A DNA stretch of 64,000 bases from Desulfobulbaceae bacterium. GTDB taxonomy: Bacteria > Desulfobacterota > Desulfobulbia > Desulfobulbales > Desulfobulbaceae. Position 1 is the first letter of the stretch. Each line of letters begins with the position of its first letter. A model generated the notes under the pieces. It saw only the letters and a program-made list of their open reading frames with translations, was not told where the DNA came from and did no database searches. The stretch is from NCBI GenBank assembly GCA_011391865.1, contig JAABPV010000075.1:1-64000 (forward strand), read 5' to 3'. Shown here piece after piece: positions 14,633 to 24,874 of this stretch. A program made the translations under genes and the position numbers.

Positions 14633-17600
14633 TCACCTGACCGGACTGAGCAGAGCCGGGTCGCCAATGAGGTTGTAGATGTCAAGCATGAAGGCATCGC
14701 GGCCTTGTCTGGCCTCGGCGTAATGCCGCTTGGCCGCGACTGCCGCGTCGCCGATTCTGGGGTTGCTGACCGGGTCGGCCAGGCCCTTGTAGAAGCCTTC
14801 CGCCATGATGTCGGCCAGATGGTTGTAGGAGAGGCCGCTGGCACCGAAGAAGGCCGCTGCGCCGCCGTCCGCCTTGAGCAGGGCGGTCTCGCCGAAGCTG
14901 TTCATGGCCGGGTAGCCGAAGAAGCCTGCGGAGCAGCTCATGCTGACCATCAGCAGGGGCTGGCCGGCCGGATGCAGCGCGTCTATCTGCGCCGCCTGAA
15001 GCAGGGCGTTGCCCGCGCCAAGGCCGACCACCGAGCTGTGGCCGATGTAATGAACAAGAGCCGCACCGTTCTGCATCGCGCTGAACGTTTTGTTTCTCGC
15101 ATCGGCATATTTCGCCGCGCTGGCGACATCAATCCGCACCGGCTCAATGCCTTCCGGCATCAGGGCGGCGGCTTTGTCGGCACTGGCCCTGAAGTTGCCT
15201 GCCGCCGGATCTGGCCTGTCGTTGACAAACACCGCCGCTGCCGCAGGAGGTGCCTGCTCGTAGGCGACAACCTTGTCAATATACCGTTCCAGCTCGGCTT
15301 TGTCAAAGACCGGAATGCGTCCGACAGCGAATTCCGGCACACCGTCCTCTTCAGCGACATCGCCGAGGGCGTTGTCGCCAGGGAAGGCACCGTCCGGGGT
15401 CATGGCCAACTCGGCGGGCACCTGCGGCCTGCCGAGGCCGAGATGGTTGCGATAGTCAACGGAGCCGTCGCCGACCAAAGCCACGTAGCGCGGTGCCTGC
15501 GCCCACTTCGCATGGGCGTGGCTCAGGAAGGCGCGGACAGCCTCCGGCGCGGCCTGGCTCCAGCTGAATTCGTCGCGGACATCCTCAATGTCTACGAGCA
15601 TGGTTTTCAGACCCTGGCCCTCACGCTGTCCGGCCAGCCGTTTGGCACTCTCCATCAGATTCGCCGTGGTGATGAGCAGATAATCAGCCTGATTTCTGAC
15701 GTTTTTTAACTGCGAGGGGCTATCCGCCGCCACGCTGCCGGACACGCCGAGCTTCTCGGTGACAAGATACCGTCGACCCATCTTGGTCTGTACAGCGACC
15801 GAATGCAGGCCCGCCGCGTCCTTCTTCACGCTGACCGCCGCCTTGGCCCGCAGCGGCTTCTCAGGATCGGTGATTTCTAAAGCCAGCACGGGCTTGCCAC
15901 TGAAGCCCTCAACAGTCACACTACTGTTGCCGCCGCTGCTGAAGGTCAGCGCGCCGTCCTCGACCTGATAGAGCCGCTGCCGCTCAATCTCAATCGACTC
16001 CAGATGGAGCAGCGACCAAGACACGCCCGGATTGAGCAGGGAGGTGATTTTCACCTCGTTGCCCGTCTCGCGCAGCAGGCCGTGCGGAATCTCGGCCCGA
16101 ACGCGCCAGTCGCCCTGCTCCTCGCTCTCCGCCGTGCCGACCTCGACATCATTGAGGAAGAGCGCGACTTTGTACGGGGCCGCGCTGCCGCTGCTGCGGC
16201 GGAAGCTGGTGCTGACTACGTGCGCGGTCAGGAAGGCCGGGCCGTCGGCCAGATGCGGCGCGTCCACGGTTTGCGTGAAGCTGTGGGGCTTGCCGCCGGA
16301 TGCGAACAGATACGTCCACGCCCAGAGGTCGCTCAACTCTTTGCCAATGTTGTAGAAATGCAGAGCACGGTGATTCTCCTCCAGCCGTGTCCGGTCAGCG
16401 AACGATTTGCCGCTGAACGTCAGCCGTCCGGCGGGCTGCGCCGGAGCGCTGGCCAAAGCCGCGCCCAGCTTGCCCAGTTCAAGGCGGTAGGTGTTCTCAG
16501 CCAGATCCTTGCGCGCCGGCCCCTGGCCGTAGAACCAGAGTCCTGCGCCGTTCGCCGCAGGCAGGACAGGAATCCGCCTGCCCTCCAGCGTCAGCAGCAC
16601 CTTCCGCGCCTTGAGCAGTGGCACGATCTGATTCCGTTTCATGCCCGATGCAGCGGCCAGCTGGTCCGCTGTCAGATGCACCAGCCCGTCTTGGCTGACC
16701 GGAACTTTCAGGGTTCTGACCACGGCCTGCGGCTTCTTCGGCGCGGCTGCCGCGCTGCGGAGCGCAGCCTTGCGGGCCGCAGCCCGGCGGATCTCGCCCC
16801 GGCTCATGGCTTGATAAGCGGAGGCGAAGCCCTCTGGTCCGTGCGCGGTCATGCCGGGCGCGAACGGCAGGGCCTGCTCCGCTTTCACCGTGTGCGGCCC
16901 GGAAACCGTGCCCCGGCCCTGCACAGTGATTTCAACCACCTGATAGGTCTGCTCCGCGCCCGGCGCGGCGGCCGGATCGGCCAGCCGGTACACGCCGCCG
17001 TGCGGCGGATCGAGCAGGCCGGGCAGCATCTCCTCAGAGACCGGCTCGTATGCCCCGCTCTCCCGGTTCAGCCGCTCCAGCATGAAACCAATCGTGCCGA
17101 TCTCGCTCGAAGTCCGCCATTCCAGCATCGTCTGGCCTCCCTCGCCGATGTAGGCCGCGAAGCCGCTGAAGGATGCGTAGGTCGGCTTGGGCGGGCCGTA
17201 GCCGAAGTTGATCTCATTGCCGCAATTATAGGTTGGTGTGCTCGCCGTGCCAGTGCTGCAAACAAAGTTGGCATCGGGTTTGCTGATCGTCACGGTATGC
17301 GAGCCGTTCAGTGTGCTATCTTTTTCATAGGTTGGAACATAATCGGCCAACATGCTGTTGCCGTCTGTCACTTCCACCGTGTAGGTGCCGGGCAGCAGAC
17401 CGGGGAATGCGTAGTCTCCATTGCCGTCGGTCACAGTCTGGGCGATCACAACGCCGTCGCTGTTTTTCAGAACAACCGTCACGCCGCCGATGCCGGATTC
17501 TCCTGCATTCTGAACGCCGTCGCTGTTCGCATCAAGCCAGACGCGGTTGCCGATGGTTGTGGTCGATGCCGTTGGATACTGATAGCCAAAATCTGCGGTC

Positions 17601-20600
17601 AGCACAGTCTGGCCTGCTGCAAGAGTTCCAGACGTGCTGTTGTTTTTTGTCCCGTCTGGATCGCCAGTCTGCGTCGCGCCTGCTGGCGGAGTCACGTCAA
17701 CTATATAATTGCCCGCAGGCACATCTTTGAACATGTAGCTGCCGTCCGCAGCCGTGGTGGCTGTGGCTGTGTAGTCGTATGTCCCATCGCCATTCGTGTC
17801 GACACGCAACGCAACTGTCACGCCGCCGATGCCCGACTCGCCCATGTCCTGCTTTTGGTCGCCGTCCGCGTCGTTCCAGATGCGGTCGCCGATGATGCCG
17901 GTGGCTGTCGGCGTTCCTGAGCTGTACCAGAAATCAGCATCCAGATAGACTGTGCCGGGCGTGTCGATGGTGACAGTGGTTTTCCCGTCCTTCACGCTGT
18001 CCGGGTCATAAATCTGCGTGAGAGTTGTCACTCCGGAAATTGTCGGCAGCTTGGTCACGGCCACGGTGTAGGTGCCCAGCCCGATACCGGAGAACACATA
18101 GTTTCCGTTCGCGTCGGTTGTCGCAGTCGGGCAATCTACCCCTATATTGCAATATTCATTTTTCAGCTCCACAACCACGCCTGCAAGCCCTTTATCCGGC
18201 ACGCCGTCGCCGTCGCTGTCATAGCCGATCCAGTCGCCGATGGAGCTGGGCGGATTGAACTGGAACCAGTAATCCTCCACTTCGCCGTTTTCCGTAATGC
18301 CCTTGAAGGCCAAAGCCGGAACTGGCGGCTGGCTAGGGAAGAAGCGGAAGCGGGCGTAGCCGGGCGAGCTGAGGCCGCCGTCCGGGATGTTGAAGGAGAT
18401 TGGTGTTGTCGCCGATTCTCCGGCAACGCCCAGCTCGCGGCTGACGATCATCTCGCCGGGGCCGCTGAACGAGCCGTCGCCGTTGAAGTCGATCCAGCCG
18501 ATGAACCAGCCTTTGCCATAGGTGGTGACGCTGATCTTGCCGCCGTTTGCGCCTTCCTGCCATGTGCCGACCTGCACAACGCCGTCATCAAGATCAGAAG
18601 TCGCACCGACAGAAGGAATGCCATCTGCCTCGGTGGTCACGCCTGCGCCGAGGTACAAATTTTTTACTGCGGGAACAATATGCCGCGCGCCGTCAATGCT
18701 CAGGCTGGTCTCGAAAGGCAGCGGCAGATCGCCGAAGTCGAACTGAACAGCTCTCTCGAAGGCAAAATCCAGCCCGGTTTTGGTGCCGTCAGTAGAAACA
18801 ACCAGCACTGCGGAGGTGGTGTAGTCGCCAGATGTATGCTCAATGAGCTTGGAAGCGTTAGGTGCTACATCGGCAAGTTTTGTTGTCAAATCAAGATGGC
18901 TCTCCGGCGCGGCCAGTGAGACAACGTAATGCTCATTGGCTGCGCTGACTGAAGGCAGGCCGGTGAAGGAGTAATCGCCGTTTGCGCCGGTGACAGTCTG
19001 CGCAAGAGCTGTCAGCTCGCCGGGATCAATAACGTTGTCATTGTCAGCATCTATCCACTTGGAAACATAGACCGGAATGCCGCTGTAGGCACTTTCGCCC
19101 GTGCCAACGCCGCTGGTGCCGCTGCCGCAGACACCGTCCGGGCCTGTTCCTTCAAGGCAGACCGTGCCGCTGAGGTTGCTGGCGGGATTATACTTGTAAC
19201 CGAAGTCAACATCCGTTATCTGGCTTCCGGGGCCTACAGTCACCATGCTGTAGTTGTCATCAGTGCTGTCGGCGGCGTGACCGTTGTAACGATAGGTGTT
19301 GTCAATATAGCCCGGAAGATTGGCCGGATCAACAAACACCCGGTAGTTGCCTACGGGAGGATTGACGAAGGAGTAATTGCCGTTTTCATCGGTAAAAGTG
19401 GTCAAGGTGGGGCCGTCATCGCCATCTCCGCAAACCCCATTGCTGCCGCAATCTTGAAGCACCACGGAAACGAAAGCCAGCGGCGTGTCGCCGTTCTGCC
19501 GCTGCGGATTCAGTGGATCAACGTTGGTGTCAACAAACAGCTGGCCGCTGACGACGACCGGCGGTTTGTAACCAAAATCCGCGCCCATGAAGGTATTGCC
19601 ATTTATCTTCGCTCCAAATAGGCCGTCACACAGCGGCTCGCCGCTGGCTGGGCAGATCGCGCCGTCCATGTTGGGATCAGCGGTGAGCTGCGGATTGGGA
19701 TTGCCGGGGATGGCACCGACATCGACAAGATAATTGCCGTCAGGAAGACCGGAGAACATGTAGTTGCCGTTGGCATCTGTCGTGGTTGTGGCATATGGCG
19801 TTGCAGAGATCGGCTCACCAATGTCCCAGCGTCCATTAACTTTGCCGTTTGCGTCAGGGACATCTGTAAAGGTGTAGAGATTGACTGGAACGCCTGCAAT
19901 GCCCGGCTCGTTCAATCCTTGGTTGCCGTCGCCGTTGGCATCCCAGAAGATGCTGTCGCCGATCGCGCCGGACGGAGCAAAGCCGAAGTCGTTGTTTGCG
20001 CTGCTGGTGCCGCCGGTGAGCGTCTGCTGAATATAACGGGTTGTGCCGCTGTCTGTGCCGGTGGTTGGCGTGAATGTCGCGCCGCCATTGTCTTTCGGCA
20101 GGGCCGGGTCAACCTCGCTCACCACCACGCGGTAGTTTCCGTTTGGCAAATCGCCAAAATAATAGGAGCCGGGAAGATCAATTTTGCCGTCGCCGTCCAC
20201 GTCGGTTGTGCCGTTAGAGGCGGTCTTGGTCTGCATCGTGACCCACGTTATGCCGCCGTCAGGACTCCATTGCAGCGTGACCGTCACGCCGCTGATGCCT
20301 GCCTCAATGCCGCCGTCCTTGATCTTATCCTTGTCAATGTCGCTCCAAATCTGCCCGCTCATGGAGTTTCCTCCAGACGGCGGCAGGTAGCCGAAATCAA
20401 CGCCGGACACACTGATGGAAGTAGTGACATCCACCTTGCCGTCGCTGTCGCATTGCACGCCGACGCACACGCCGGTTGCAACGTCCGGGTCGTCAGTCTG
20501 CTGATATGTGCTCAAGGAGCCGTCGCCGACTACAACGAGAAATTTCCCGGCGGGCAGATCAGTGAACACATATTTTCCGTCAGCACCAGTTACAGTCGTT

Positions 20601-23600
20601 GCGGCAAGAGCATCGGTTCCTGCGTCAACCACGCCGTCCCCGTCCTCGTCTTGATACAGATAGACCGTCACGCCCGCCACGCCTGGCTCGCCGCTGTTCT
20701 GCGCGTTGTTGTTAAAGTCGTAGTAGATCGTGCCGTCGATCTGACGATCCGCATCTGGCGGCTGATAGCCGAAATTGCGGTTCAGCAAAATCTGATTGTT
20801 AGCTGCAATGAAGGTAATAGCACCATCAATTGTCGCATCATTGCCCGGATTGACTGCGGTGCCGTCCGCAGTTTCTTGAATGCTGGTCCATGCACCAGAA
20901 GCCAGTGCGCCAGTGGCTCCGCTTTCCCCAACATTGAGCACATTGATATGATAGGTGCGGTCAGCGGTCAAGCCAGTGAACTGATAGAATCCGTTTGCGT
21001 CAGTAATTGTTGAAACAATGACATCGGCTGCTTGGCCGTTTCCTCCTGGAACACCATCGTTGCCGTAATAAATTAACTGCACAGTTATTCCGCTCAGGTA
21101 TTCACCTGATACATTAGGAGTACCGCTGCCGTTGACATCCTCCCAAATATACCCAGACACTGCGCTGCTGCCTCCGTAACCGAAGTCGACATTAGTTGCA
21201 TCAGTCCAGTTGCCGCTTGCGCCGCCGATACGGAAAAAAGTATTCAGTGCATCCCCATTAAGGGTATTCAATACTGTGCTATCAACAGGATTCTTCCAAT
21301 ATGCATCGGGAGATGTGTCGCCACCGGTCGGATTATTCTGAGTGTCTGACGCAGACGCGGTCGGTGACGCGCCATAGACTGAATCAGGAGCTTTAACAAA
21401 GTAATAGCCCTGCGTCACGCCCTCGAATATGTAGCTGCCATCTGCGGCGGTAGTGGTTGTCGCTATTGGATACCACTCATAACCGGTGTTGGCGTTGCAA
21501 TCACCACTTTCTGTGCCGGAAAAGAGGGGGGTTCTTGGTTCAGCAGTTGTTGCGCAGGCCCACAGCTCCACAGTTTGGCCAGGCAAATAGGCATCTTCAG
21601 CCGAATTGTCGCCGGTGGTGGAAAACCAGCCTGCGATTTTGTCGTAAAAGAGCGTGCCGCTGATATTCATTGCCGGAACAATATCCACACTGACAGTCGC
21701 ACTGTCGCTGTTGGCAATCCGTCCGTCGCCCATTTTCGCATCGCCAGCCGCAACTCTGGCGGTGTTCGGCGCGGTCACTGTTGCGGACGTGCTGGGGTTG
21801 TGACCTTTCATCGTCACTTTGACCACCTTGGACTCTCCCGGCGCAAGCGGGCCGAGATTGTTCCACACCAATGTGCTGTTGGGACTGCCGACAGTGTGAC
21901 TGCTTTCAGCAGGGACAGAGCCGACATAATTCAAGTTGTCATCATTATATACATCTTGCAGCTTCACCTCCGTGATGATGTCGCTGTTGCTGGCGGCGCA
22001 GGGCTTGTCCGTGTAAACCCGCAGCGCGTAAGCGTCAAGCTCCCAGTTGCCGGTGGGGCTGCCATTTTTCGTTGCGGTAAGCACAGCACTGGCAGCCGCA
22101 ATTTGCGCCCATGTCGGAGCTGGATTCGCAGTCAAGTTTTGCTCATGATCAACGCCCAAAATATTTGAAATCAGCAAATCGGCAGCCCCGCTTGTGTAAG
22201 CAGTGGCATTGATCGTCACGCTTGTTGAATATTTCGATGTTTCCACAGAACCGCCTGTTTCGCGGCTGCCATAGAAAATCACGTTGACATCGGTGATGTT
22301 TCCATCATATTTGGCAGGAAGTTTGAAAGCTCCGCTGGCCATCGTGACAGTGTCGCTCGCTGCCGTCCCTAAGTCCGCATATCCATATACTCCGTCACGC
22401 GCACCAAGATTGGTCGGATTTATGTAGCCGCCAGAAGTGTTGGTGACAAAAGTCGTGTTTTCTGGGAAAACATCATAATAGCACCCTCCGGGGACAGGAG
22501 TTCCGCCCGGCAGAATGTTTTCAACATGCAGCTCGTAGGTGATTGTTTCACCGTCACCATACGGAGCGGTGCTGCTGGTTATCGTTTTGGAAACCTTCAG
22601 CGGCGGCAAAAAACCAAAATTAACACCAGTCACGTTTGCTGAAGTGACATCCGCCGCTTTCACAGTGTCCGTCGTCGGCACCGCTCCGGCAGTCAGATCG
22701 CTGTCATTTTTGTCCACCACGACGATGAACTTGCCAGCAGGCAGGCTGCCGAAGCTGTATGCACCGGACGCATCAGTTGAGGTGTCGCCCCATTTGATGT
22801 CGCCAGCATCCAGCTTGCCGTCACCGTTGGCATCATAATAAAGCGTTACCTTGATTGCATCTTCAATCAGCTCACCGCTCTGCTTCACGCCGTCGCCCAA
22901 AACACCGCCGGTTCCGGCACCGTTGTCCAAGAATGTCGTGCCGCTGATAGTGCGGGTTCCTTGAATCAGCGTCACCGCATCATCTTCATCAAAACAAGGT
23001 GCCGCGCCGATAGCCGCGCAGCCGGTGTTGGAAACCAGAGGGGCGGTGTAGCCCGTGGAAGGCACCGTCACCTTAAATTCCACCTTCAGCTGCTTGTCGT
23101 TCTCCAGCCCGACATTGGCGACCCATTGAAGATTCGTCACTGTTGCCGGAACCGTGCTGCTCCATGTCGCTCCGTTGTCGGCGGAATAAAGAATGGTCAC
23201 GCTGCTGGCAGGAATGCCGCTGTCAGCCGTCACCTTCGCGCTGCCAGCCACATACGTGGTTCCCGTAGGAATCTTGTCGCGGATAACCAAAGGGGCACCG
23301 ACGGAAGGATCACCGACCGTCACGGTCAGCCCGCCATAGGAAAGGTTGGGTGGAGTCGCATTAACAGGAGGGTTGCTCACCGCCATTGTATAGGTGAGCG
23401 TTGAACCAACTGGGGCGGTCTCTGGATCAACGGCCTTGTTAATAAATGCCAGCGGCTCTTTGGTCTGAAGCAGGAAGCCCGCGCCGTAGTCGCCGCTGAA
23501 CTTCTCGTTCAAATTGCCGGAAGCCACTTCCTGATACGGCGTGAGCGCACCGGTGCAGGCACCGTTCAGAGCCGCATACTCATAAAAGACCAAGCCGACC

Positions 23601-24619
23601 GCCCCGGTGTTGTCCGGGATATTTTCAAAATACATCTGATTCTCAAACGGAATCAGCTTCTCGCCGCCACCACTCAGCTTGACGACAAGAATGCCGTAAG
23701 TGCGAACAAGGCGGAAGCAGCCCGGATCGTAGACCGAAGGATCGCCCACCGGCTGGAGCCAAGCGTTCTGATCCGGCACGCCGTCGCCGTTGTTGTCAAA
23801 GCCCTTGTTCACATTGCCAAGATCGTACCAAATACCCTGAGTGCGGACAGTTTGGCCGGGATAGGCGAAGTCGCCGCCTGTCGGTGTCCAGACATCCCAG
23901 CCAAATGCTTCTTCAATGGCGGCCTTGTATTCGGCGGGAACTTTGTTGTCGCCGTTGGGCCAAATTTTGTTGGCCGAGGCGGAAATCTCGCTGCGCAGAG
24001 TCAGACCTTGGCGGTCGTGCACAGTTGGCACGCCGCTGCCAGTCGCCCAGACATCATAATACAGCGTCAGATCGTCAGCGGTGGTGCTGCCGCCGGTGAT
24101 GCTGGTCGTGCAGGGCGGAGCTTGCGGCTGGCCGCCGACATTCACGCACTGCGGATAGGAAATGACCCAATACTCCACCTTGCATTCGCCCGCCTGAAGC
24201 GTGCCGATCCATGCCCGGCTGGCATCGCTGACATCGGTGTAGGAGCCGGACTCCTGCTTGAGCGAATATGTGCCGGTGTTGTTCAGCCACGTGCGGGAGT
24301 CTCCCGCGCTGTTGAAGACCGGATACAGGCCCGGCGTGCTGCCGACTCCGTCCTTGTAGTCGCCAATATAAACATGCACGTCATTGATCGGCGCGGTAGT
24401 CGTGTTGCAGATCTTTGCGCCAACAGTCGCGGCACCGGGCGCATACGTGGCCGGAGTGGTGACGTTGGAATCAACCACCAAGTTGTAGGCGGAAATGATT
24501 TCTATCTTCAGATCGCCTTCTGCGGCCCGCGCTGCGGAGAGCGGAGCTGCCAGCATTGCTGCTGCGGTCAGGCAGACTGCGAAATTTCGGCGGAGAAACT
24601 GGCTGGTCAGGATTTTCAT
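14633..24619 (-). CDS. Giant secreted adhesin-like protein with C-terminal C25 (gingipain-like) protease
   Basis: A 3328-aa exported protein. The start at 24619 has a strong GAGGAGG site and gives a classical signal peptide ending near SAARAAEG. DUF11-like modules (KAVDPETAPVGSTLTYT near 400; TITSSTAPYGDGETITY near 680) are followed by about eleven SdrD-B-like repeats between residues 556 and 2480 (IGDRIWNDADGDQKQD-type openings; YxFxxLPAGxYxV endings). A GEVED domain interrupts them at about 1950-2130. The last ~350 residues are a caspase-like C25 peptidase with HYIGHSS (His 3194) and SMSCSAGFF (Cys 3229), the spacing expected for gingipains. It would be a long calcium-binding stalk with a protease head. 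No LPXTG or PEP-CTERM sorting tail is visible at the C terminus. It is the first gene of the minus-strand operon with pqqD and radical SAM. Confidence 0.85.
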   Translation of the reverse strand: MKILTSQFLRRNFAVCLTAAAMLAAPLSAARAAEGDLKIEIISAYNLVVDSNVTTPATYAPGAATVGAKICNTTTAPINDVHVYIGDYKDGVGSTPGLYPVFNSAGDSRTWLNNTGTYSLKQESGSYTDVSDASRAWIGTLQAGECKVEYWVISYPQCVNVGGQPQAPPCTTSITGGSTTADDLTLYYDVWATGSGVPTVHDRQGLTLRSEISASANKIWPNGDNKVPAEYKAAIEEAFGWDVWTPTGGDFAYPGQTVRTQGIWYDLGNVNKGFDNNGDGVPDQNAWLQPVGDPSVYDPGCFRLVRTYGILVVKLSGGGEKLIPFENQMYFENIPDNTGAVGLVFYEYAALNGACTGALTPYQEVASGNLNEKFSGDYGAGFLLQTKEPLAFINKAVDPETAPVGSTLTYTMAVSNPPVNATPPNLSYGGLTVTVGDPSVGAPLVIRDKIPTGTTYVAGSAKVTADSGIPASSVTILYSADNGATWSSTVPATVTNLQWVANVGLENDKQLKVEFKVTVPSTGYTAPLVSNTGCAAIGAAPCFDEDDAVTLIQGTRTISGTTFLDNGAGTGGVLGDGVKQSGELIEDAIKVTLYYDANGDGKLDAGDIKWGDTSTDASGAYSFGSLPAGKFIVVVDKNDSDLTAGAVPTTDTVKAADVTSANVTGVNFGFLPPLKVSKTITSSTAPYGDGETITYELHVENILPGGTPVPGGCYYDVFPENTTFVTNTSGGYINPTNLGARDGVYGYADLGTAASDTVTMASGAFKLPAKYDGNITDVNVIFYGSRETGGSVETSKYSTSVTINATAYTSGAADLLISNILGVDHEQNLTANPAPTWAQIAAASAVLTATKNGSPTGNWELDAYALRVYTDKPCAASNSDIITEVKLQDVYNDDNLNYVGSVPAESSHTVGSPNSTLVWNNLGPLAPGESKVVKVTMKGHNPSTSATVTAPNTARVAAGDAKMGDGRIANSDSATVSVDIVPAMNISGTLFYDKIAGWFSTTGDNSAEDAYLPGQTVELWACATTAEPRTPLFSGTESGDCNANTGYEWYPIATTTTAADGSYIFEGVTQGYYFVKAPDSVYGASPTASASDTQNNPTGGDTSPDAYWKNPVDSTVLNTLNGDALNTFFRIGGASGNWTDATNVDFGYGGSSAVSGYIWEDVNGSGTPNVSGEYLSGITVQLIYYGNDGVPGGNGQAADVIVSTITDANGFYQFTGLTADRTYHINVLNVGESGATGALASGAWTSIQETADGTAVNPGNDATIDGAITFIAANNQILLNRNFGYQPPDADRQIDGTIYYDFNNNAQNSGEPGVAGVTVYLYQDEDGDGVVDAGTDALAATTVTGADGKYVFTDLPAGKFLVVVGDGSLSTYQQTDDPDVATGVCVGVQCDSDGKVDVTTSISVSGVDFGYLPPSGGNSMSGQIWSDIDKDKIKDGGIEAGISGVTVTLQWSPDGGITWVTMQTKTASNGTTDVDGDGKIDLPGSYYFGDLPNGNYRVVVSEVDPALPKDNGGATFTPTTGTDSGTTRYIQQTLTGGTSSANNDFGFAPSGAIGDSIFWDANGDGNQGLNEPGIAGVPVNLYTFTDVPDANGKVNGRWDIGEPISATPYATTTTDANGNYMFSGLPDGNYLVDVGAIPGNPNPQLTADPNMDGAICPASGEPLCDGLFGAKINGNTFMGADFGYKPPVVVSGQLFVDTNVDPLNPQRQNGDTPLAFVSVVLQDCGSNGVCGDGDDGPTLTTFTDENGNYSFVNPPVGNYRVFVDPANLPGYIDNTYRYNGHAADSTDDNYSMVTVGPGSQITDVDFGYKYNPASNLSGTVCLEGTGPDGVCGSGTSGVGTGESAYSGIPVYVSKWIDADNDNVIDPGELTALAQTVTGANGDYSFTGLPSVSAANEHYVVSLAAPESHLDLTTKLADVAPNASKLIEHTSGDYTTSAVLVVSTDGTKTGLDFAFERAVQFDFGDLPLPFETSLSIDGARHIVPAVKNLYLGAGVTTEADGIPSVGATSDLDDGVVQVGTWQEGANGGKISVTTYGKGWFIGWIDFNGDGSFSGPGEMIVSRELGVAGESATTPISFNIPDGGLSSPGYARFRFFPSQPPVPALAFKGITENGEVEDYWFQFNPPSSIGDWIGYDSDGDGVPDKGLAGVVVELKNEYCNIGVDCPTATTDANGNYVFSGIGLGTYTVAVTKLPTISGVTTLTQIYDPDSVKDGKTTVTIDTPGTVYLDADFWYSSGTPTATGIIGDRIWNDADGDQKQDMGESGIGGVTVALRVDTNGDGTYDYTATATTAADGSYMFKDVPAGNYIVDVTPPAGATQTGDPDGTKNNSTSGTLAAGQTVLTADFGYQYPTASTTTIGNRVWLDANSDGVQNAGESGIGGVTVVLKNSDGVVIAQTVTDGNGDYAFPGLLPGTYTVEVTDGNSMLADYVPTYEKDSTLNGSHTVTISKPDANFVCSTGTASTPTYNCGNEINFGYGPPKPTYASFSGFAAYIGEGGQTMLEWRTSSEIGTIGFMLERLNRESGAYEPVSEEMLPGLLDPPHGGVYRLADPAAAPGAEQTYQVVEITVQGRGTVSGPHTVKAEQALPFAPGMTAHGPEGFASAYQAMSRGEIRRAAARKAALRSAAAAPKKPQAVVRTLKVPVSQDGLVHLTADQLAAASGMKRNQIVPLLKARKVLLTLEGRRIPVLPAANGAGLWFYGQGPARKDLAENTYRLELGKLGAALASAPAQPAGRLTFSGKSFADRTRLEENHRALHFYNIGKELSDLWAWTYLFASGGKPHSFTQTVDAPHLADGPAFLTAHVVSTSFRRSSGSAAPYKVALFLNDVEVGTAESEEQGDWRVRAEIPHGLLRETGNEVKITSLLNPGVSWSLLHLESIEIERQRLYQVEDGALTFSSGGNSSVTVEGFSGKPVLALEITDPEKPLRAKAAVSVKKDAAGLHSVAVQTKMGRRYLVTEKLGVSGSVAADSPSQLKNVRNQADYLLITTANLMESAKRLAGQREGQGLKTMLVDIEDVRDEFSWSQAAPEAVRAFLSHAHAKWAQAPRYVALVGDGSVDYRNHLGLGRPQVPAELAMTPDGAFPGDNALGDVAEEDGVPEFAVGRIPVFDKAELERYIDKVVAYEQAPPAAAAVFVNDRPDPAAGNFRASADKAAALMPEGIEPVRIDVASAAKYADARNKTFSAMQNGAALVHYIGHSSVVGLGAGNALLQAAQIDALHPAGQPLLMVSMSCSAGFFGYPAMNSFGETALLKADGGAAAFFGASGLSYNHLADIMAEGFYKGLADPVSNPRIGDAAVAAKRHYAEARQGRDAFMLDIYNLIGDPALLSPVR

Positions 24620-24711
24620 GGCGGCCTCCTCATGAAGGTCGGTGCGGCACAGCGTGGCATCCACCCTGCTGTGCCGAAACATATTCATTTTTCTTGTTTT
24701 CAATCTGCTAA

Positions 24712-24741
24712 ATGATACTGATTCTCACTTAAAATTGTAAA
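24712..24741 (-). promoter_or_regulatory. Candidate promoter of the giant gene with overlapping Fur-box-like site
   Basis: On the minus strand TTTACA, an 18-bp spacer and TATCAT could form a sigma70 promoter about 95 bp before the start codon. The plus-strand bases TGATACTGATTCTCA at 24713-24727 match the 7-1-7 Fur consensus TGATAATNATTATCA at 12 of 14 defined positions and cover the -10. Iron repression of the operon is therefore plausible but unproven. Confidence 0.45.
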
Positions 24742-24874
24742 CTAATTTTGCAAGGAAAACAAGGGAAAAGGGCGGCCCGGCATCACCCCCCCCGTTTCAA
24801 CTAAGTCTTTTGAATTATTCGGTAAAAATAAAATTCGACAGATGACGAAAATGAAAGGTTCGTGTCTAACTTAA

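Noticed and set aside
14531-17920. Long plus-strand frames (392 and 638 codons) opposite the giant gene
   Set aside because: They are antisense shadows of a GC-rich gene whose signal peptide, repeats and protease motifs are clear on the minus strand.
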